A DNA stretch of 64,000 nucleotides from Alphaproteobacteria bacterium (lineage in GTDB: Bacteria; Pseudomonadota; Alphaproteobacteria; Sphingomonadales; JAKSBY01): assembly GCA_021774625.1 (NCBI GenBank), contig JAJFIV010000006.1, forward strand, positions 37,813 through 101,812, read 5' to 3'. A program made the position numbers and the translations under genes. The notes beneath the pieces were generated by a model. It made no database searches. It had not been told where the DNA came from and worked only from the letters and a program-made list of their open reading frames with translations. Positions within the stretch are counted from its first letter, which is position 1. Every line of letters starts with the position of its first letter. Shown here in pieces: positions 25,807 through 35,406 of this stretch.

Positions 25807-26691
25807 TTAAGCGCTATCGGCGCCGTAATAAAGCGCAACGGTGTGTTTGGCTTCGGCGAAGAACAGCCAGCGCTGAATCAGCGTGGCAGTAAGCACAATC
25901 ATGGCTGCAATATTCCATATTATCGTCGGCCCGTCATGTAGAGTGTAGCCGATCATGATTACAGCTACACCGTACAATATCAGAAACAGATTTCGCAGTT
26001 TTTGACTATGTTTCCGGCCAATTCTGTACCCCATTTCCTGCATCAGGTAGTTGCTTTCCGTATGGGGCGCTTCAAACAGTTTGACCTTACCGAACTTGCC
26101 AAGCCCGGTGGCGCTTTCAGGCGTCGAAGACGAAGTTGTTTCATCAAGATAGCGCCAATAGAAAAGCTGTATCGTATCGGCAAGAAACAGCAGGAGCACA
26201 GCTGACAGGCGGAGCTCCCAGCCACCAGTGAATAGTATGAGCAGTGTGCATCCCGTTGCCAGAGCGAACAACAAATAAAGCGGAACCGTAAAATGATTAT
26301 GCCAGGCATGGATGGGCTTGAGCGACTGATAAATCATCGCCGTCGCGAAAACCGTCAGGAAACTGAATGCGGCTGCGATCCAACCGATCACGGGCATCCA
26401 GCCGGTCAAAATATAGAGGCCCATGGGGATGAAGGTGAGAATGGAAAGCACGCCTTCACGACTGAGCCACGAGGTGCGCCATTGTGACAGCGCCCGCCAC
26501 GCGCGTTCCGGATGGCCAAGATGAAGGGTTGATGACAAAAGCCCAGAAACAATCAGGGCAAAGGAAACCCCAATGACAATCAGGTTGGGCTCGGCCCAGC
26601 CAAGACCTGCCGCAACGACCATCGATATAAAAAGGCCATATCCTGCCCCGGACAAGGTCGTAAACAATATGACGGATTTCGCTGGATGCAT
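25807..26691 (-). CDS. soeC: SoeC/DmsC-like membrane anchor subunit
   Basis: 294 residues with eight or so membrane helices. STLHLGHPERAWRALSQWRTSWLSREG near residue 55 is the signature of DmsC-type quinone-reactive anchors, and HTESNYLMQEMGYRIGRKH near 220 occurs in the SoeC group. It would carry electrons between the cytoplasmic SoeAB pair and the quinone pool. It is separated from soeB by 120 bases that hold a palindromic repeat. Confidence 0.8.
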   Translation of the reverse strand: MHPAKSVILFTTLSGAGYGLFISMVVAAGLGWAEPNLIVIGVSFALIVSGLLSSTLHLGHPERAWRALSQWRTSWLSREGVLSILTFIPMGLYILTGWMPVIGWIAAAFSFLTVFATAMIYQSLKPIHAWHNHFTVPLYLLFALATGCTLLILFTGGWELRLSAVLLLFLADTIQLFYWRYLDETTSSSTPESATGLGKFGKVKLFEAPHTESNYLMQEMGYRIGRKHSQKLRNLFLILYGVAVIMIGYTLHDGPTIIWNIAAMIVLTATLIQRWLFFAEAKHTVALYYGADSA

Positions 26692-26703
26692 AATTAAACC
26701 ACC

Positions 26704-26777
26704 CCGTTCGGCCTGAGCTTGTCGAAGGGCGGTAGCTTGCGCGATGATCCGGGCTTCGACAGGCTCAGCCCGAACGG
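26704..26777. repeat. Intergenic palindromic repeat between soeB and soeC
   Basis: The arms at 26704-26727 and 26754-26777 are near-perfect inverted copies (core CTGAGCTTGTCGAAG / CTTCGACAGGCTCAG, outer CCGTTCGG / CCGAACGG) around a 26-base loop. It is the fullest copy of the family that also appears at 2268 and 55575. Confidence 0.8.
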
Positions 26778-26811
26778 TTTTGTTGTGTTTCCAAGTGCTC
26801 CTGGCATCTTC

Positions 26812-27540
26812 TTACCTCGACAATAACTTATCGACCCAGCCGAGAATGCCGCTGGCATCCATTTTGGGCTCTAAAAAGGCCGGCGCGGGCGGGGTTTCCC
26901 GGGGCGGCAGATATTTATTCACCGGTTTGCAGCCCTGTTCCGGCATCAGGTCATAGCCGCCGCGCGCCGCGACCAATTGCGACACTTCGGAATCGGGATT
27001 GCCAAGATCACCGAAATGCCGGGCGTTTGACGGGCAGGTGGAAACGCAGGCGGGGACCCTCTCCGCCTCCGGCAGATTTTCATTATAAATCTTGTCCACG
27101 CAAAGCGTGCATTTCTTCATCACGCCGGCATCCTCGTCATATTCCCGCGCACCGTAAGGGCAGGCCCAGGAACAAAGCTTGCAGCCGATACAGGTGTCCG
27201 CATTGACCAATACGATGCCGTCTTCTTCCCTCTTATAGCTGGCGCCGGTCGGGCAGACGGTGACGCAGGGCGCATCGTCGCAATGAAGGCACGATTTCGG
27301 GAAATGCACGGTCCGGCCGCCTTCATCATTCTCACCGATCACCTCAAATGAGTGCACCCGGTTGAACCAGACGCCGGATGGTTCCGCACCGTAAGGGTCG
27401 GTGTCGGTCAGCGGGGCCGAATGGCCGGAAGTGTTCCATTCCTTGCAATGCACTGCACAGGCATGACAGCCGACACAGATGTCGAGATCAATCACAAGCC
27501 CGAGCTTTTTTTGGGGCGGGTTTTTCGGCAGTGACGTCAT
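26812..27540 (-). CDS. soeB: SoeB/DmsB-like four-cluster ferredoxin subunit
   Basis: 242 residues. Four 4Fe-4S cluster motifs are visible: CVGCHACAVHC near residue 24, CLHCDDAPCVTVCP near 85, CIGCKLCSWACP near 117, and CTLCVDKI...CVSTCP near 145-170. It relays electrons between the molybdenum subunit and the membrane anchor. ATG 27540 overlaps the soeA stop (ATGA), showing translational coupling; the longer frame to 27633 lies inside soeA. Confidence 0.88.
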   Translation of the reverse strand: MTSLPKNPPQKKLGLVIDLDICVGCHACAVHCKEWNTSGHSAPLTDTDPYGAEPSGVWFNRVHSFEVIGENDEGGRTVHFPKSCLHCDDAPCVTVCPTGASYKREEDGIVLVNADTCIGCKLCSWACPYGAREYDEDAGVMKKCTLCVDKIYNENLPEAERVPACVSTCPSNARHFGDLGNPDSEVSQLVAARGGYDLMPEQGCKPVNKYLPPRETPPAPAFLEPKMDASGILGWVDKLLSR

Positions 27541-30374
27541 GACTTCGCCCCGAATCTCAGGATTGGCACCCGGCGGTTGCGTTTGGGTTTGACGGGTGGA
27601 AATTGCGGCTCCGACGCCTCCGCCCGCTCGCATTTTTCGATCCGCACCCGAAGGTCATACCAGGCGGCCTGTCCCGTTACCGGATCCGCATTGGCATAAC
27701 GATAGCCGTCCTCCCGTTCCGGCAGCAGGTCGGAAATCACATGGTTCAGGAGGAATCCTTCCTTGGCTTCCGGCGCATTGTCCGCAAGGCCCCAGGCGCG
27801 TTTCCTTTTGCCGATGGCGTTCCAGGTCCAGACCGTATGGCGGTTGACGCCGGTCATGGTTTTGACCGGCGCCTTGATGCGCCCATGATGACTGATCACC
27901 CACACCCAGTCGTCATCCTGCAAGTCATGGGCCGCTGCGAGATCGCGGTGCATGTAAAGCGCGTTCCTCGCCGTGATCTGCCGCAGCCAGGCATTCTGTG
28001 AGCCCCAGGAATGATACATATGCATCGGCCGCTGCGTGATGGCGGAAAGCGGAAAAGCAGCCTCTTCAACAGCCGCTTCCTCAAAGGGCGGATACCAGAA
28101 AGGCAATGGGTCGCAATAGTCCTTCACCCGGTCCCGTAAATGATCCGGCGGCTGATGATCGCCGTGGCCCTCCGCCGCCAGTCGGAATGTCTGCAGGGTC
28201 TCGTCATAAAGATGCAGGATGATGGGCGCTGCGTCCGCAATCCAGCCTTTGGCTTTGGCGTAATCCAGATAATCCCGGTTCGCCTGTTTGAAATAAAGCG
28301 CGGATTCTGGCAGTTTTTCATGCCAGAAACAGCCATTTTCGATATATTTCTGCAGCTGATCCGGGTTCGGTTTGCCGCCTTCGCCGCGCCAGCCCGCGAG
28401 CGGTCCAATGCCCGGTGCGCGTTCGTGATTAACCAGATAGTCGGGATAGCCGCCGGGATATTTGGGTTCATAATCCTCATCCACCATGCCGGGCAGGCCG
28501 AGCCTTGCGCCGAGATCCAGCAGCACATCCTGAAACGGCCGGACATCCCTATCCGGCTCCACGACGGGTTGGCGGATGGAATCGGCAGGGCCGTCGGCTT
28601 CCGATATGGGCCGATCCAGCAGTGAAATACAGTCCCAGCGTTCCAGATAGGTGGTGTCCGGCAGGATCAGATCGGCGTAAGCCACGGTTTCCGAATAATA
28701 GGCATCGGAATAGATGAAATGCCTGATTTTATAATCGCCGGTCTCCGCGTCCGTGTCGGTCAGATATTTCAGTGTATCCGGCACATTCATGGCGGAATTC
28801 CACGCCATATTCGCCATATACATGAACAGCACATCGATCTTGTACGGATCGCCCTTCCAGGCATTGTGCAGCACCATATGCATCAGGCCATGGATGGAAA
28901 GCGGATTTTCCCAGGAATAGGCCTTGTCGATGCGGGCCGGGTTGCCGTTCTGATCCACCAATAAATGCTCCGGTCTTTTCGGATTGCCGATGGGCGGGCC
29001 GGAAAGCGGCGTGAAGGGCGCGGTTTCTAGCCCGTGCGGCAACGGGCCGGGCGGGCAGGGTTTCGGAAAGGGCGGCTTATAGCGCATGCCGCCCGGGCAA
29101 TCGATGGCCCCAAGGATCATCTGCAGCAGATGCAGCATGCGGCAGGTATGAAAGCCGTTGGAATGGGCGGAAATACCCCGCATGGCGTGGATGGAAACAG
29201 GCCGGCCCACCATTTTATCCTGTCTGCGCCCGGCCCAGTCGGTCCAGGGGATATCGAGGGTGATTTCCTGCTCAAAAGCGACTTCGGCCAGTTCCGCAGC
29301 AATGCGCCGGATGGTGTCCGCGGTAATGCCGGTGATATCGGCGGCCCGTTCGGGTGTGTAATCATCCCCCATGAAACGCTGCGCAAAAAGCTGAAAAGCC
29401 GGAATGACCCTGCGGCCGTCATCCAGAATGTAATCTCCTGCCAGAAGAGGCGTAATGTCGGAAAGGTCCGCTTCGACGGCCCCTTTTATCCGTCCGTCCC
29501 AGGCAAGCGGTTTGCCGTCCCTGGTGCGGGCGAACAGGCCGTGATCGGCCGCGCCCGGATCATTGATGACCAGCCAGGGGGCATTGGTGTAGCGCACCAG
29601 ATAGGACCAGTCGACTTTTTCGGCTTTCAGCAATTCATGGATCAGCGCGCCGATGAACAGCCCGTCCGCACCGGGCCGGATGCCGACCCATTCATCGGCA
29701 ATGGCCGAATAGCCGGTGCGGACCGGATTGACCGAGACGATCTTGGTCCCGTCCCGACCCTTCAGCTTTCCCATGCCCATTTTGATGGGATTGGAATCAT
29801 GATCTTCCGCTACGCCGAACAACATGAAATATTTTGCATGGTCCCAGTCCGGTTCGCCAAACTCCCAGAAGGAGCCGCCAATGGTGTAAAGCCCCGCCGC
29901 CGCCATATTGACCGAACAGAAACCGCCATGGGCTGCATAATTGGGCGTGCCGAACTGTGTCGCCCACCAGCCGGTCAGAGACTGGCTCTGGTCCCGCCCG
30001 GTGAAAAAGGCCAGTTTCTTCGGATCACTATGGCGAGCTTCCGACAGCCATTGGGTGGCCAGCTTCAGGGCGTCCTCCCATTCGATTTCCTGAAACTCAC
30101 CGGAACCGCGCGGCCCGGTCCTGAGCATCGGTTTGGTCAGCCTGGCCGGCGAATAATGCTGCATGATTCCGGCGGAGCCCTTGGCGCACAAAACACCCTT
30201 ATTCACCGGATGATCGGGGTTACCGTCGATATATTTGACCTTGCCGTCTTTCAGATACACCCGGATGCCGCAGCGGCAGGCGCACATGTAACAGGTGGTC
30301 GGTTTTACCTCATCCGCAACGGGCGGGGAAAGTGGTACGTCTTCCTGAGGAGTCTCAAAAGGATTGAAGGCCAT
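27537..30374 (-). CDS. soeA: SoeA-like molybdopterin oxidoreductase (sulfite dehydrogenase type)
   Basis: 945 residues, DMSO-reductase superfamily. The N-terminal 4Fe-4S motif is CYMCACRC...GVLCAKG (residues 28-65). FFTGRDQSQSLTGWWATQFG near 125 and HGGFCSVNMAAAGLYTIGGS near 150 match the SoeA branch that oxidises sulfite to sulfate. No Tat signal peptide is present, which fits the cytoplasmic SoeABC enzyme and argues against a periplasmic DMSO reductase. The order A-B-C is as in soe operons. Substrate is inferred; polysulfide, thiosulfate or another oxyanion remains possible. Confidence 0.8.
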   Translation of the reverse strand: MAFNPFETPQEDVPLSPPVADEVKPTTCYMCACRCGIRVYLKDGKVKYIDGNPDHPVNKGVLCAKGSAGIMQHYSPARLTKPMLRTGPRGSGEFQEIEWEDALKLATQWLSEARHSDPKKLAFFTGRDQSQSLTGWWATQFGTPNYAAHGGFCSVNMAAAGLYTIGGSFWEFGEPDWDHAKYFMLFGVAEDHDSNPIKMGMGKLKGRDGTKIVSVNPVRTGYSAIADEWVGIRPGADGLFIGALIHELLKAEKVDWSYLVRYTNAPWLVINDPGAADHGLFARTRDGKPLAWDGRIKGAVEADLSDITPLLAGDYILDDGRRVIPAFQLFAQRFMGDDYTPERAADITGITADTIRRIAAELAEVAFEQEITLDIPWTDWAGRRQDKMVGRPVSIHAMRGISAHSNGFHTCRMLHLLQMILGAIDCPGGMRYKPPFPKPCPPGPLPHGLETAPFTPLSGPPIGNPKRPEHLLVDQNGNPARIDKAYSWENPLSIHGLMHMVLHNAWKGDPYKIDVLFMYMANMAWNSAMNVPDTLKYLTDTDAETGDYKIRHFIYSDAYYSETVAYADLILPDTTYLERWDCISLLDRPISEADGPADSIRQPVVEPDRDVRPFQDVLLDLGARLGLPGMVDEDYEPKYPGGYPDYLVNHERAPGIGPLAGWRGEGGKPNPDQLQKYIENGCFWHEKLPESALYFKQANRDYLDYAKAKGWIADAAPIILHLYDETLQTFRLAAEGHGDHQPPDHLRDRVKDYCDPLPFWYPPFEEAAVEEAAFPLSAITQRPMHMYHSWGSQNAWLRQITARNALYMHRDLAAAHDLQDDDWVWVISHHGRIKAPVKTMTGVNRHTVWTWNAIGKRKRAWGLADNAPEAKEGFLLNHVISDLLPEREDGYRYANADPVTGQAAWYDLRVRIEKCERAEASEPQFPPVKPKRNRRVPILRFGAKS

Positions 30375-30495
30375 AATGGACTGTGTTTCGTTGACTTTCC
30401 GGCACTATAGGTCCCTTGCGCGGAAAGGCCAGAGGATAATGGCCTGATCTGCTCTTTGCCTGTTATTTTGGAAAATGATTCCAAAAAATTGCGTG

Positions 30496-31749
30496 TCAGC
30501 GTTTGTCGGCCACCACCGTGCCCTCTTTCATGACCCAAATGACCCCGGTGATCAGGTCATTGATGTCCCGCCCTGGATTACCCGTGACTGCGATAATGTC
30601 TGCCCGGTAGCCGGGTGCAATGCGGCCGATTTCGTTTTCAAGCCCCAGCAGTTCCGCGCCATTGACCGTGGCGGTCTGAATTGCTTCGGCAGGCGTCATC
30701 CCGGCCTTGATGAACCAGCTTAGTTCTCCCGTATTTTCACCGAATCCGGTAAGCACCGCATCCGAACCCATGGCGATCTTGACGCCGAGTTTATGAGCGC
30801 GGCGGACAGTTTCCAGATTGCGTTCGACAAAGGCGTGAAGATTACGTTTGATTTCCGCGTCATAGCCATATTCCGCCGCATGATCCGCATAATAGCGATT
30901 ATGATCGATGGTCGGCACGTAAACAATGCCGGCTTCGGCGATCCGGCGCAGCAGATCATCGCTGAGGCCGGTGGCGTGTTCGATGGAATGGACACGGGCC
31001 CGGACGGCATCGGCAACAGCTTCCGGTCCGTAGGTATGAACGGCGACCCGCCTGCCGGATTTTGCGGCGATCTCAACGGCAGCGGCAATTTCCCCATAGC
31101 CATATTGCTGGCGGCTGGTCAGGTCCGAGGCACTGCCGGATGTGGCGAAAATCTTCACCCAGTCCGCGCCTTCCGCCATCCGCGCCGCCGCGAAGGCTGT
31201 TGCTTCGGCCACAGGGTCCTTAAGCTGGCCGGGGCGGGAGGATGGCTCATTGCTTGGATGCATGCCGGGCCCGGAAATCAGCATGCGCGGGCCGCGAATG
31301 GTACCGCTCTCTATGAGCGCCCGCATATAAAAATCGAGATTATTGCCGGCATTCAGATCACGGATGGTGGTCACACCGGTTTCCAGTGTTTTCACGGCAT
31401 TGCGCGCGGCGGCGACCAGCCGGGCGTCGAGCGGTGTTGCTCCCAGTTCCGACCAGGCATCGCCACCGGGCTCGCCGGCAAGTCCATAGGTGAGATGGGT
31501 GTGCACATCAATGATGCCCGGCAGAGCGGTAAGGCGCTTCATATCACGGACAGTGGCATCCGGATAGCGGCTTGTAAGATTGTTCCCGACCGCAAGAATC
31601 CGGCCATTTTCCACAGCGATCTCCGTGCCGCCAAGAATCTCGCCCGTGCCGTCAATAATACGGGAAAACAGGAGAATCTCCGGTGCGGCAAAAGCAGGAT
31701 ACGGCAAGATAAAAAGAAGCAGGAGCACATAAAGAGAGCGAATAGACAT
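30496..31749 (-). CDS. Secreted metal-dependent amidohydrolase
   Basis: 417 residues with a signal peptide (LYVLLLLFILPYPAFAA). Amidohydrolase metal sites are DVHTHLTYG near residue 80, a His in VHTYGPEAVADAV near 240, HSIEHATGLSD near 260 and the Asp in AMGSDAVLTGFGENTGE near 335. The group includes imidazolonepropionase-like and Xaa-Pro or cyclic-imide hydrolases acting on unknown small amides. It is the last gene of the minus-strand aromatic cluster, 12 bases after iorB, so a role in cleaving an amide intermediate is conceivable. Confidence 0.8.
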   Translation of the reverse strand: MSIRSLYVLLLLFILPYPAFAAPEILLFSRIIDGTGEILGGTEIAVENGRILAVGNNLTSRYPDATVRDMKRLTALPGIIDVHTHLTYGLAGEPGGDAWSELGATPLDARLVAAARNAVKTLETGVTTIRDLNAGNNLDFYMRALIESGTIRGPRMLISGPGMHPSNEPSSRPGQLKDPVAEATAFAAARMAEGADWVKIFATSGSASDLTSRQQYGYGEIAAAVEIAAKSGRRVAVHTYGPEAVADAVRARVHSIEHATGLSDDLLRRIAEAGIVYVPTIDHNRYYADHAAEYGYDAEIKRNLHAFVERNLETVRRAHKLGVKIAMGSDAVLTGFGENTGELSWFIKAGMTPAEAIQTATVNGAELLGLENEIGRIAPGYRADIIAVTGNPGRDINDLITGVIWVMKEGTVVADKR

Positions 31750-31761
31750 GGGTCTTCCTTT

Positions 31762-33261
31762 TTATGCGGCGGCGGAATGAGAGTTGATTTTTTCCAGTTC
31801 CATGGCGAGGACTTTACCGCTTTCATCCGCCAGGGCGGCCTTACGTAACGCGCGGACCTGATCGGCGACATTGTTGCCATCCCCCAGTTTGTCCACGGTT
31901 TCCATGATGGCGTTGAAACTACGCATGCCCCGCTCATGGGTGTCGCCATAACCCTTGATCAGACCCTGGCATTTGGTGATTTCCATGGCGAGGTCGTAAT
32001 TGACTTCGGCAAGGGTGGCAATGCGGTTGAGCCAGGTATCAATGGCCAGCATCTCATGCCTGTGGCGATAGCTCCAGCGTCGGGTCGGGCGAAAGGCCGC
32101 GACCATGCGCAGCATCAGAAAGCCGGAAAGTTTCATGGTGGAAATCTTGCGGCCCCGTCTGAAAAGTCCATTCAGGAACGTCATGCGGCCGACCAGGGCG
32201 CCGATGGGCCGGGGCAGCATGTCGCGGATTTCCTCCAGCCGCGGATGCATGAATTCCCTTGTATAGATGATCTGGCCGGGCGCGGCGCGGACCTCGTCCC
32301 GGACCCGTTCTGTCCGGCTGGCGCGGGTTTTCAGATCCGCCACGCGGACGGTATCCTCATAACTCATCCACAGCGCCAGATGGCGGGCCACTTCCCGCGT
32401 AAGACGGTATTGCAGGTCTTTATGATCGGCGCTCAGGATCGGTTTCAGGCGGTCGGCATATTCCACCACATATTTCCGGTCCTGATAATCGGCCAGCCGC
32501 CGCGCCCCTTCCAGCAGCATGTCCTGCACCTGATGGGGAAAATCGCGCCGCAGGGTGCGCACCAGATTCTCGCCGCCCCGGGCGCCGGCACGCTGCGCTT
32601 CAGGCTCATCCCCATACATTTCAATTTCAGCACCGCTGGCAGCCGCATAGCCACGGGCGAAGCCTTTAAGATTTTCCTCCACCATGCGGCCGCCGTGACG
32701 GATCACATCTTCATAGGCTTCACGGGGGAAGGGCAGGGCGCCCGCCCCTGCCAGGCCGCCAAAAAGAACTGAAGATATGACACTGCCTGCGCTCCGCGCG
32801 GCGCTGTCCATGTCAAAGGCAATCAGCCGCCTGGCATATTTTTTGGCATTTTCCGCGATAATATCTGCGTCGGCAATGCCGTCGCCCATGGCGGATTTTT
32901 CACTGATGGTGTAATCGCGGTGGGTAGAGGCGATCAGGGTGGTTTCATTGGGGGTCACAAAACCCCGCTGGATGGCGCGGCCCGCCTCCATCCATTCTGA
33001 GGCGATGACGATATCCACATCGCCCGGCACCGGCATCAGGGCAAGGACCGGCTCTTTCCCGGCTTCCTCGGCCATCGCTTTTGGGAACAGTTCGACACAG
33101 TAAACGGTGGCCCCGGTGCGCTGGGCGACGCCGGGGATGGATGTGGATTGCGCGATATAGCCTTCAGCCTCCGCCATCTCGACGATCCATTCGGCGAGCA
33201 CGCCGCCGCCCTGGCCGCCAAGCGCGTTGATGGAGATGGTGATGGGGCGGACGCTGGTCAT
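31762..33261 (-). CDS. iorB: Indolepyruvate oxidoreductase subunit beta (fused to a DUF6537-like domain)
   Basis: 499 residues. The N-terminal 190 residues are the gamma-type domain of 2-oxoacid oxidoreductases (ISINALGGQGGGVLAEWI, then IPGVAQRTGATVYCVE). The remaining 300, rich in Arg and helices, match the extension seen in long IorB proteins. With IorA it converts arylpyruvates plus CoA to arylacetyl-CoA and CO2, reducing ferredoxin. It starts 3 bases after iorA. Confidence 0.87.
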   Translation of the reverse strand: MTSVRPITISINALGGQGGGVLAEWIVEMAEAEGYIAQSTSIPGVAQRTGATVYCVELFPKAMAEEAGKEPVLALMPVPGDVDIVIASEWMEAGRAIQRGFVTPNETTLIASTHRDYTISEKSAMGDGIADADIIAENAKKYARRLIAFDMDSAARSAGSVISSVLFGGLAGAGALPFPREAYEDVIRHGGRMVEENLKGFARGYAAASGAEIEMYGDEPEAQRAGARGGENLVRTLRRDFPHQVQDMLLEGARRLADYQDRKYVVEYADRLKPILSADHKDLQYRLTREVARHLALWMSYEDTVRVADLKTRASRTERVRDEVRAAPGQIIYTREFMHPRLEEIRDMLPRPIGALVGRMTFLNGLFRRGRKISTMKLSGFLMLRMVAAFRPTRRWSYRHRHEMLAIDTWLNRIATLAEVNYDLAMEITKCQGLIKGYGDTHERGMRSFNAIMETVDKLGDGNNVADQVRALRKAALADESGKVLAMELEKINSHSAAA

Positions 33262-33264
33262 GGG

Positions 33265-35397
33265 CTAGAGCGCCCGCGCCACGCGGCGGCGGTCCGCAAG
33301 CGATTGGAAAAAGCCGATCACACTGCGCCGGATGCCGGCCTTGAACTGATCCCAAACGCCCGGATTATAGATGATTTCCGCCTCATAAAAGGACGGGCAG
33401 AGCACGGCGGCGTGAGACACTTCCCCGCAATGGCCGCAGCCGACACAATCGTTATTCACATGGGCGATGGGGTCGGTTTTCAGGGGATCCGGATTTGGTT
33501 TGATGGTCAGGGACGGGCAGCCGGACAGCCGGATACAGGCATGGTCGCCGGTGCAGGTATCGGGATCGACGCCAAACCGGGTGCGGACTACACGCTCGCC
33601 ATTTTTCATCATCTTACGGACAATGGGCTTTTCCCGGCGCTGGCGGTTCAGCATGCATTCACCTTCCGCGACAATGACTTTCGGCCCTTTTTCCTTCGAG
33701 GCAATGGCTTCCCGCAGAATGTCGCGCACCGTCGTCACATCGTAGGTGCGCACGGTCTTCAGCCAGTTAACACCAAGGCCGCGCAGCGCCTTCTGGATCG
33801 GATGGCGGGTGGATTTGGTCGGATTATCGGCGCGGGATGACAGAATATCCTGCCCGCCGGTGGCCGCCGAATAATTATTATCGACCAGCAACAGGACATT
33901 GTCTGAATTATTAAACACCGCATTGCCGACGCCGGAGGTCAAACCATTATGCCAGAAGCCGCCATCGCCCATCACTGCAACCGCGCGCTTCGAGGCGTCG
34001 GAGGCAAAGGCCGACGCGCCCGCAGCCCCAAGGCCGTAGCCCATGGTCGTGTTGCCGATATTAAAAGGCGGCAGGATGGAGAAAAGGTGACAGCCGATAT
34101 CGCAGGAGACATGGAAATTGCCGAGTTCCCGCTCGACCAGTTTCATGGCGGTGAAGATCGGGCGTTCCGGACAGCCGATGCAAAAACCGGCGGGCCGGGG
34201 CAGGACGGTATCGTTCAGCTCCGCGGGGGGGGCAGAAATATTAACGGTCGGGAACTTGTCGAGAAGTTCCGGCGCCTGCTGCTCGATGAAGGCCCTGAGG
34301 CCTTCTTTCATGACCTGACCGGTATATTCCCCCGCCATCGGCAAAACATCCTTGCCGATCACTTTGGTCTGCAGGTCCGCTTTGCGCAGATAGGTATTGA
34401 CGGCCTGCTCGATATAATCGGGCTGGCCTTCCTCAACCAGTAGAATGGCTTTTTTGTCGGCGCAGAATCCGTTGATCTCTTCCGGGATCAGCGGGTAAGT
34501 GACATTCAGACAATAGATCGGGATGTCCGTTTCGCCAAAACTGTCAGCAAGCCCCAGCAGTTCCAGAGCGCGGATCAGTGTGTTGTAAAGTCCGCCCTGC
34601 ACAATGATGCCCACATCGCCCATGGCGCCGCCGAGAAATTCATTCAGTTTATGTTTCAGGATGAAATCCACGGCTTTCGGCCAGCGGGAGGCGATCTTCT
34701 CCTGTTCATGGGCGAAATTGGCCGGCGGCAGTACGATACGCTCCGTATCGCGCACCGGATTTTCCATGGCCTCCCTTACCGTAAATTCCGGCCGTTTATT
34801 ATCCTTGGCGGTAAAATGCCCGTAAACGTGGCAGGCGCGGATGCGCAGTTCCAGCATTACCGGGGTGTTGGAGGCTTCGGAAAGTTCAAAGCCGGTTTCC
34901 ACCGCATCGACGATACTTTGCAGGTTGGGCCGGGGGTCCAACAGCCAGATCTGTGATTTCATGGCGAAGGCGTGGGAGCGTTCCTGCATGATGGAAGAAC
35001 CCTCGCCATAATCCTCGCCAATGATCACCAGCGCCCCGCCGGTCACTCCGCTGGACGCCACATTGGCGAGCGCGTCGGAGGCGACATTGGTGCCCACGGT
35101 GGATTTCCAGGTGACAGCGCCTCGCAATGGATAATTGACAGACGCGGCCAGCATGGCGGCGGCGGATGCCTCAGAGGCGCTGGCTTCGAAATGCACGCCG
35201 AGTTCACCCAGAATGCCCTGCGCATCGGAAAGCACATCCATCAGATGGGAGATCGGCGCCCCCTGATAGCCGCCGACATAGGACACTCCCGATTGCAACA
35301 GCGCCTTGGTGACGGCCAGAATGCCTTCGCCCCTGAAATTTTCGCCGTTTCCGGCGCGGAGCTTTTCGACTTCTTTGGCAAAGGACCGTTCGGCCAT
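33265..35397 (-). CDS. iorA: Indolepyruvate oxidoreductase subunit alpha
   Basis: 710 residues. The N-terminal pyrimidine-binding half has GVSYVGGYQGAPISHLMDVL near residue 35. The TPP motif is GDGGFWHNGLTSGVGNAVFNNSDN near 480, with VDNNYSAATGGQD following. The C-terminus carries cluster motifs CTGDHACIRLSGCP and CVGCGHCGEVSHAAVLCP for 4Fe-4S centres. It should decarboxylate indolepyruvate or phenylpyruvate to the acetyl-CoA derivative; the phenylacetyl-CoA product would feed the paa enzymes at the left of the window. Confidence 0.9.
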   Translation of the reverse strand: MAERSFAKEVEKLRAGNGENFRGEGILAVTKALLQSGVSYVGGYQGAPISHLMDVLSDAQGILGELGVHFEASASEASAAAMLAASVNYPLRGAVTWKSTVGTNVASDALANVASSGVTGGALVIIGEDYGEGSSIMQERSHAFAMKSQIWLLDPRPNLQSIVDAVETGFELSEASNTPVMLELRIRACHVYGHFTAKDNKRPEFTVREAMENPVRDTERIVLPPANFAHEQEKIASRWPKAVDFILKHKLNEFLGGAMGDVGIIVQGGLYNTLIRALELLGLADSFGETDIPIYCLNVTYPLIPEEINGFCADKKAILLVEEGQPDYIEQAVNTYLRKADLQTKVIGKDVLPMAGEYTGQVMKEGLRAFIEQQAPELLDKFPTVNISAPPAELNDTVLPRPAGFCIGCPERPIFTAMKLVERELGNFHVSCDIGCHLFSILPPFNIGNTTMGYGLGAAGASAFASDASKRAVAVMGDGGFWHNGLTSGVGNAVFNNSDNVLLLVDNNYSAATGGQDILSSRADNPTKSTRHPIQKALRGLGVNWLKTVRTYDVTTVRDILREAIASKEKGPKVIVAEGECMLNRQRREKPIVRKMMKNGERVVRTRFGVDPDTCTGDHACIRLSGCPSLTIKPNPDPLKTDPIAHVNNDCVGCGHCGEVSHAAVLCPSFYEAEIIYNPGVWDQFKAGIRRSVIGFFQSLADRRRVARAL

Positions 35398-35406
35398 AAT
35401 TTTTCC

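Noticed and set aside
25807..30374. Periplasmic DMSO reductase DmsABC
   Set aside because: The large subunit has no twin-arginine signal peptide and its N-terminal Cys motif context fits SoeA better than DmsA.
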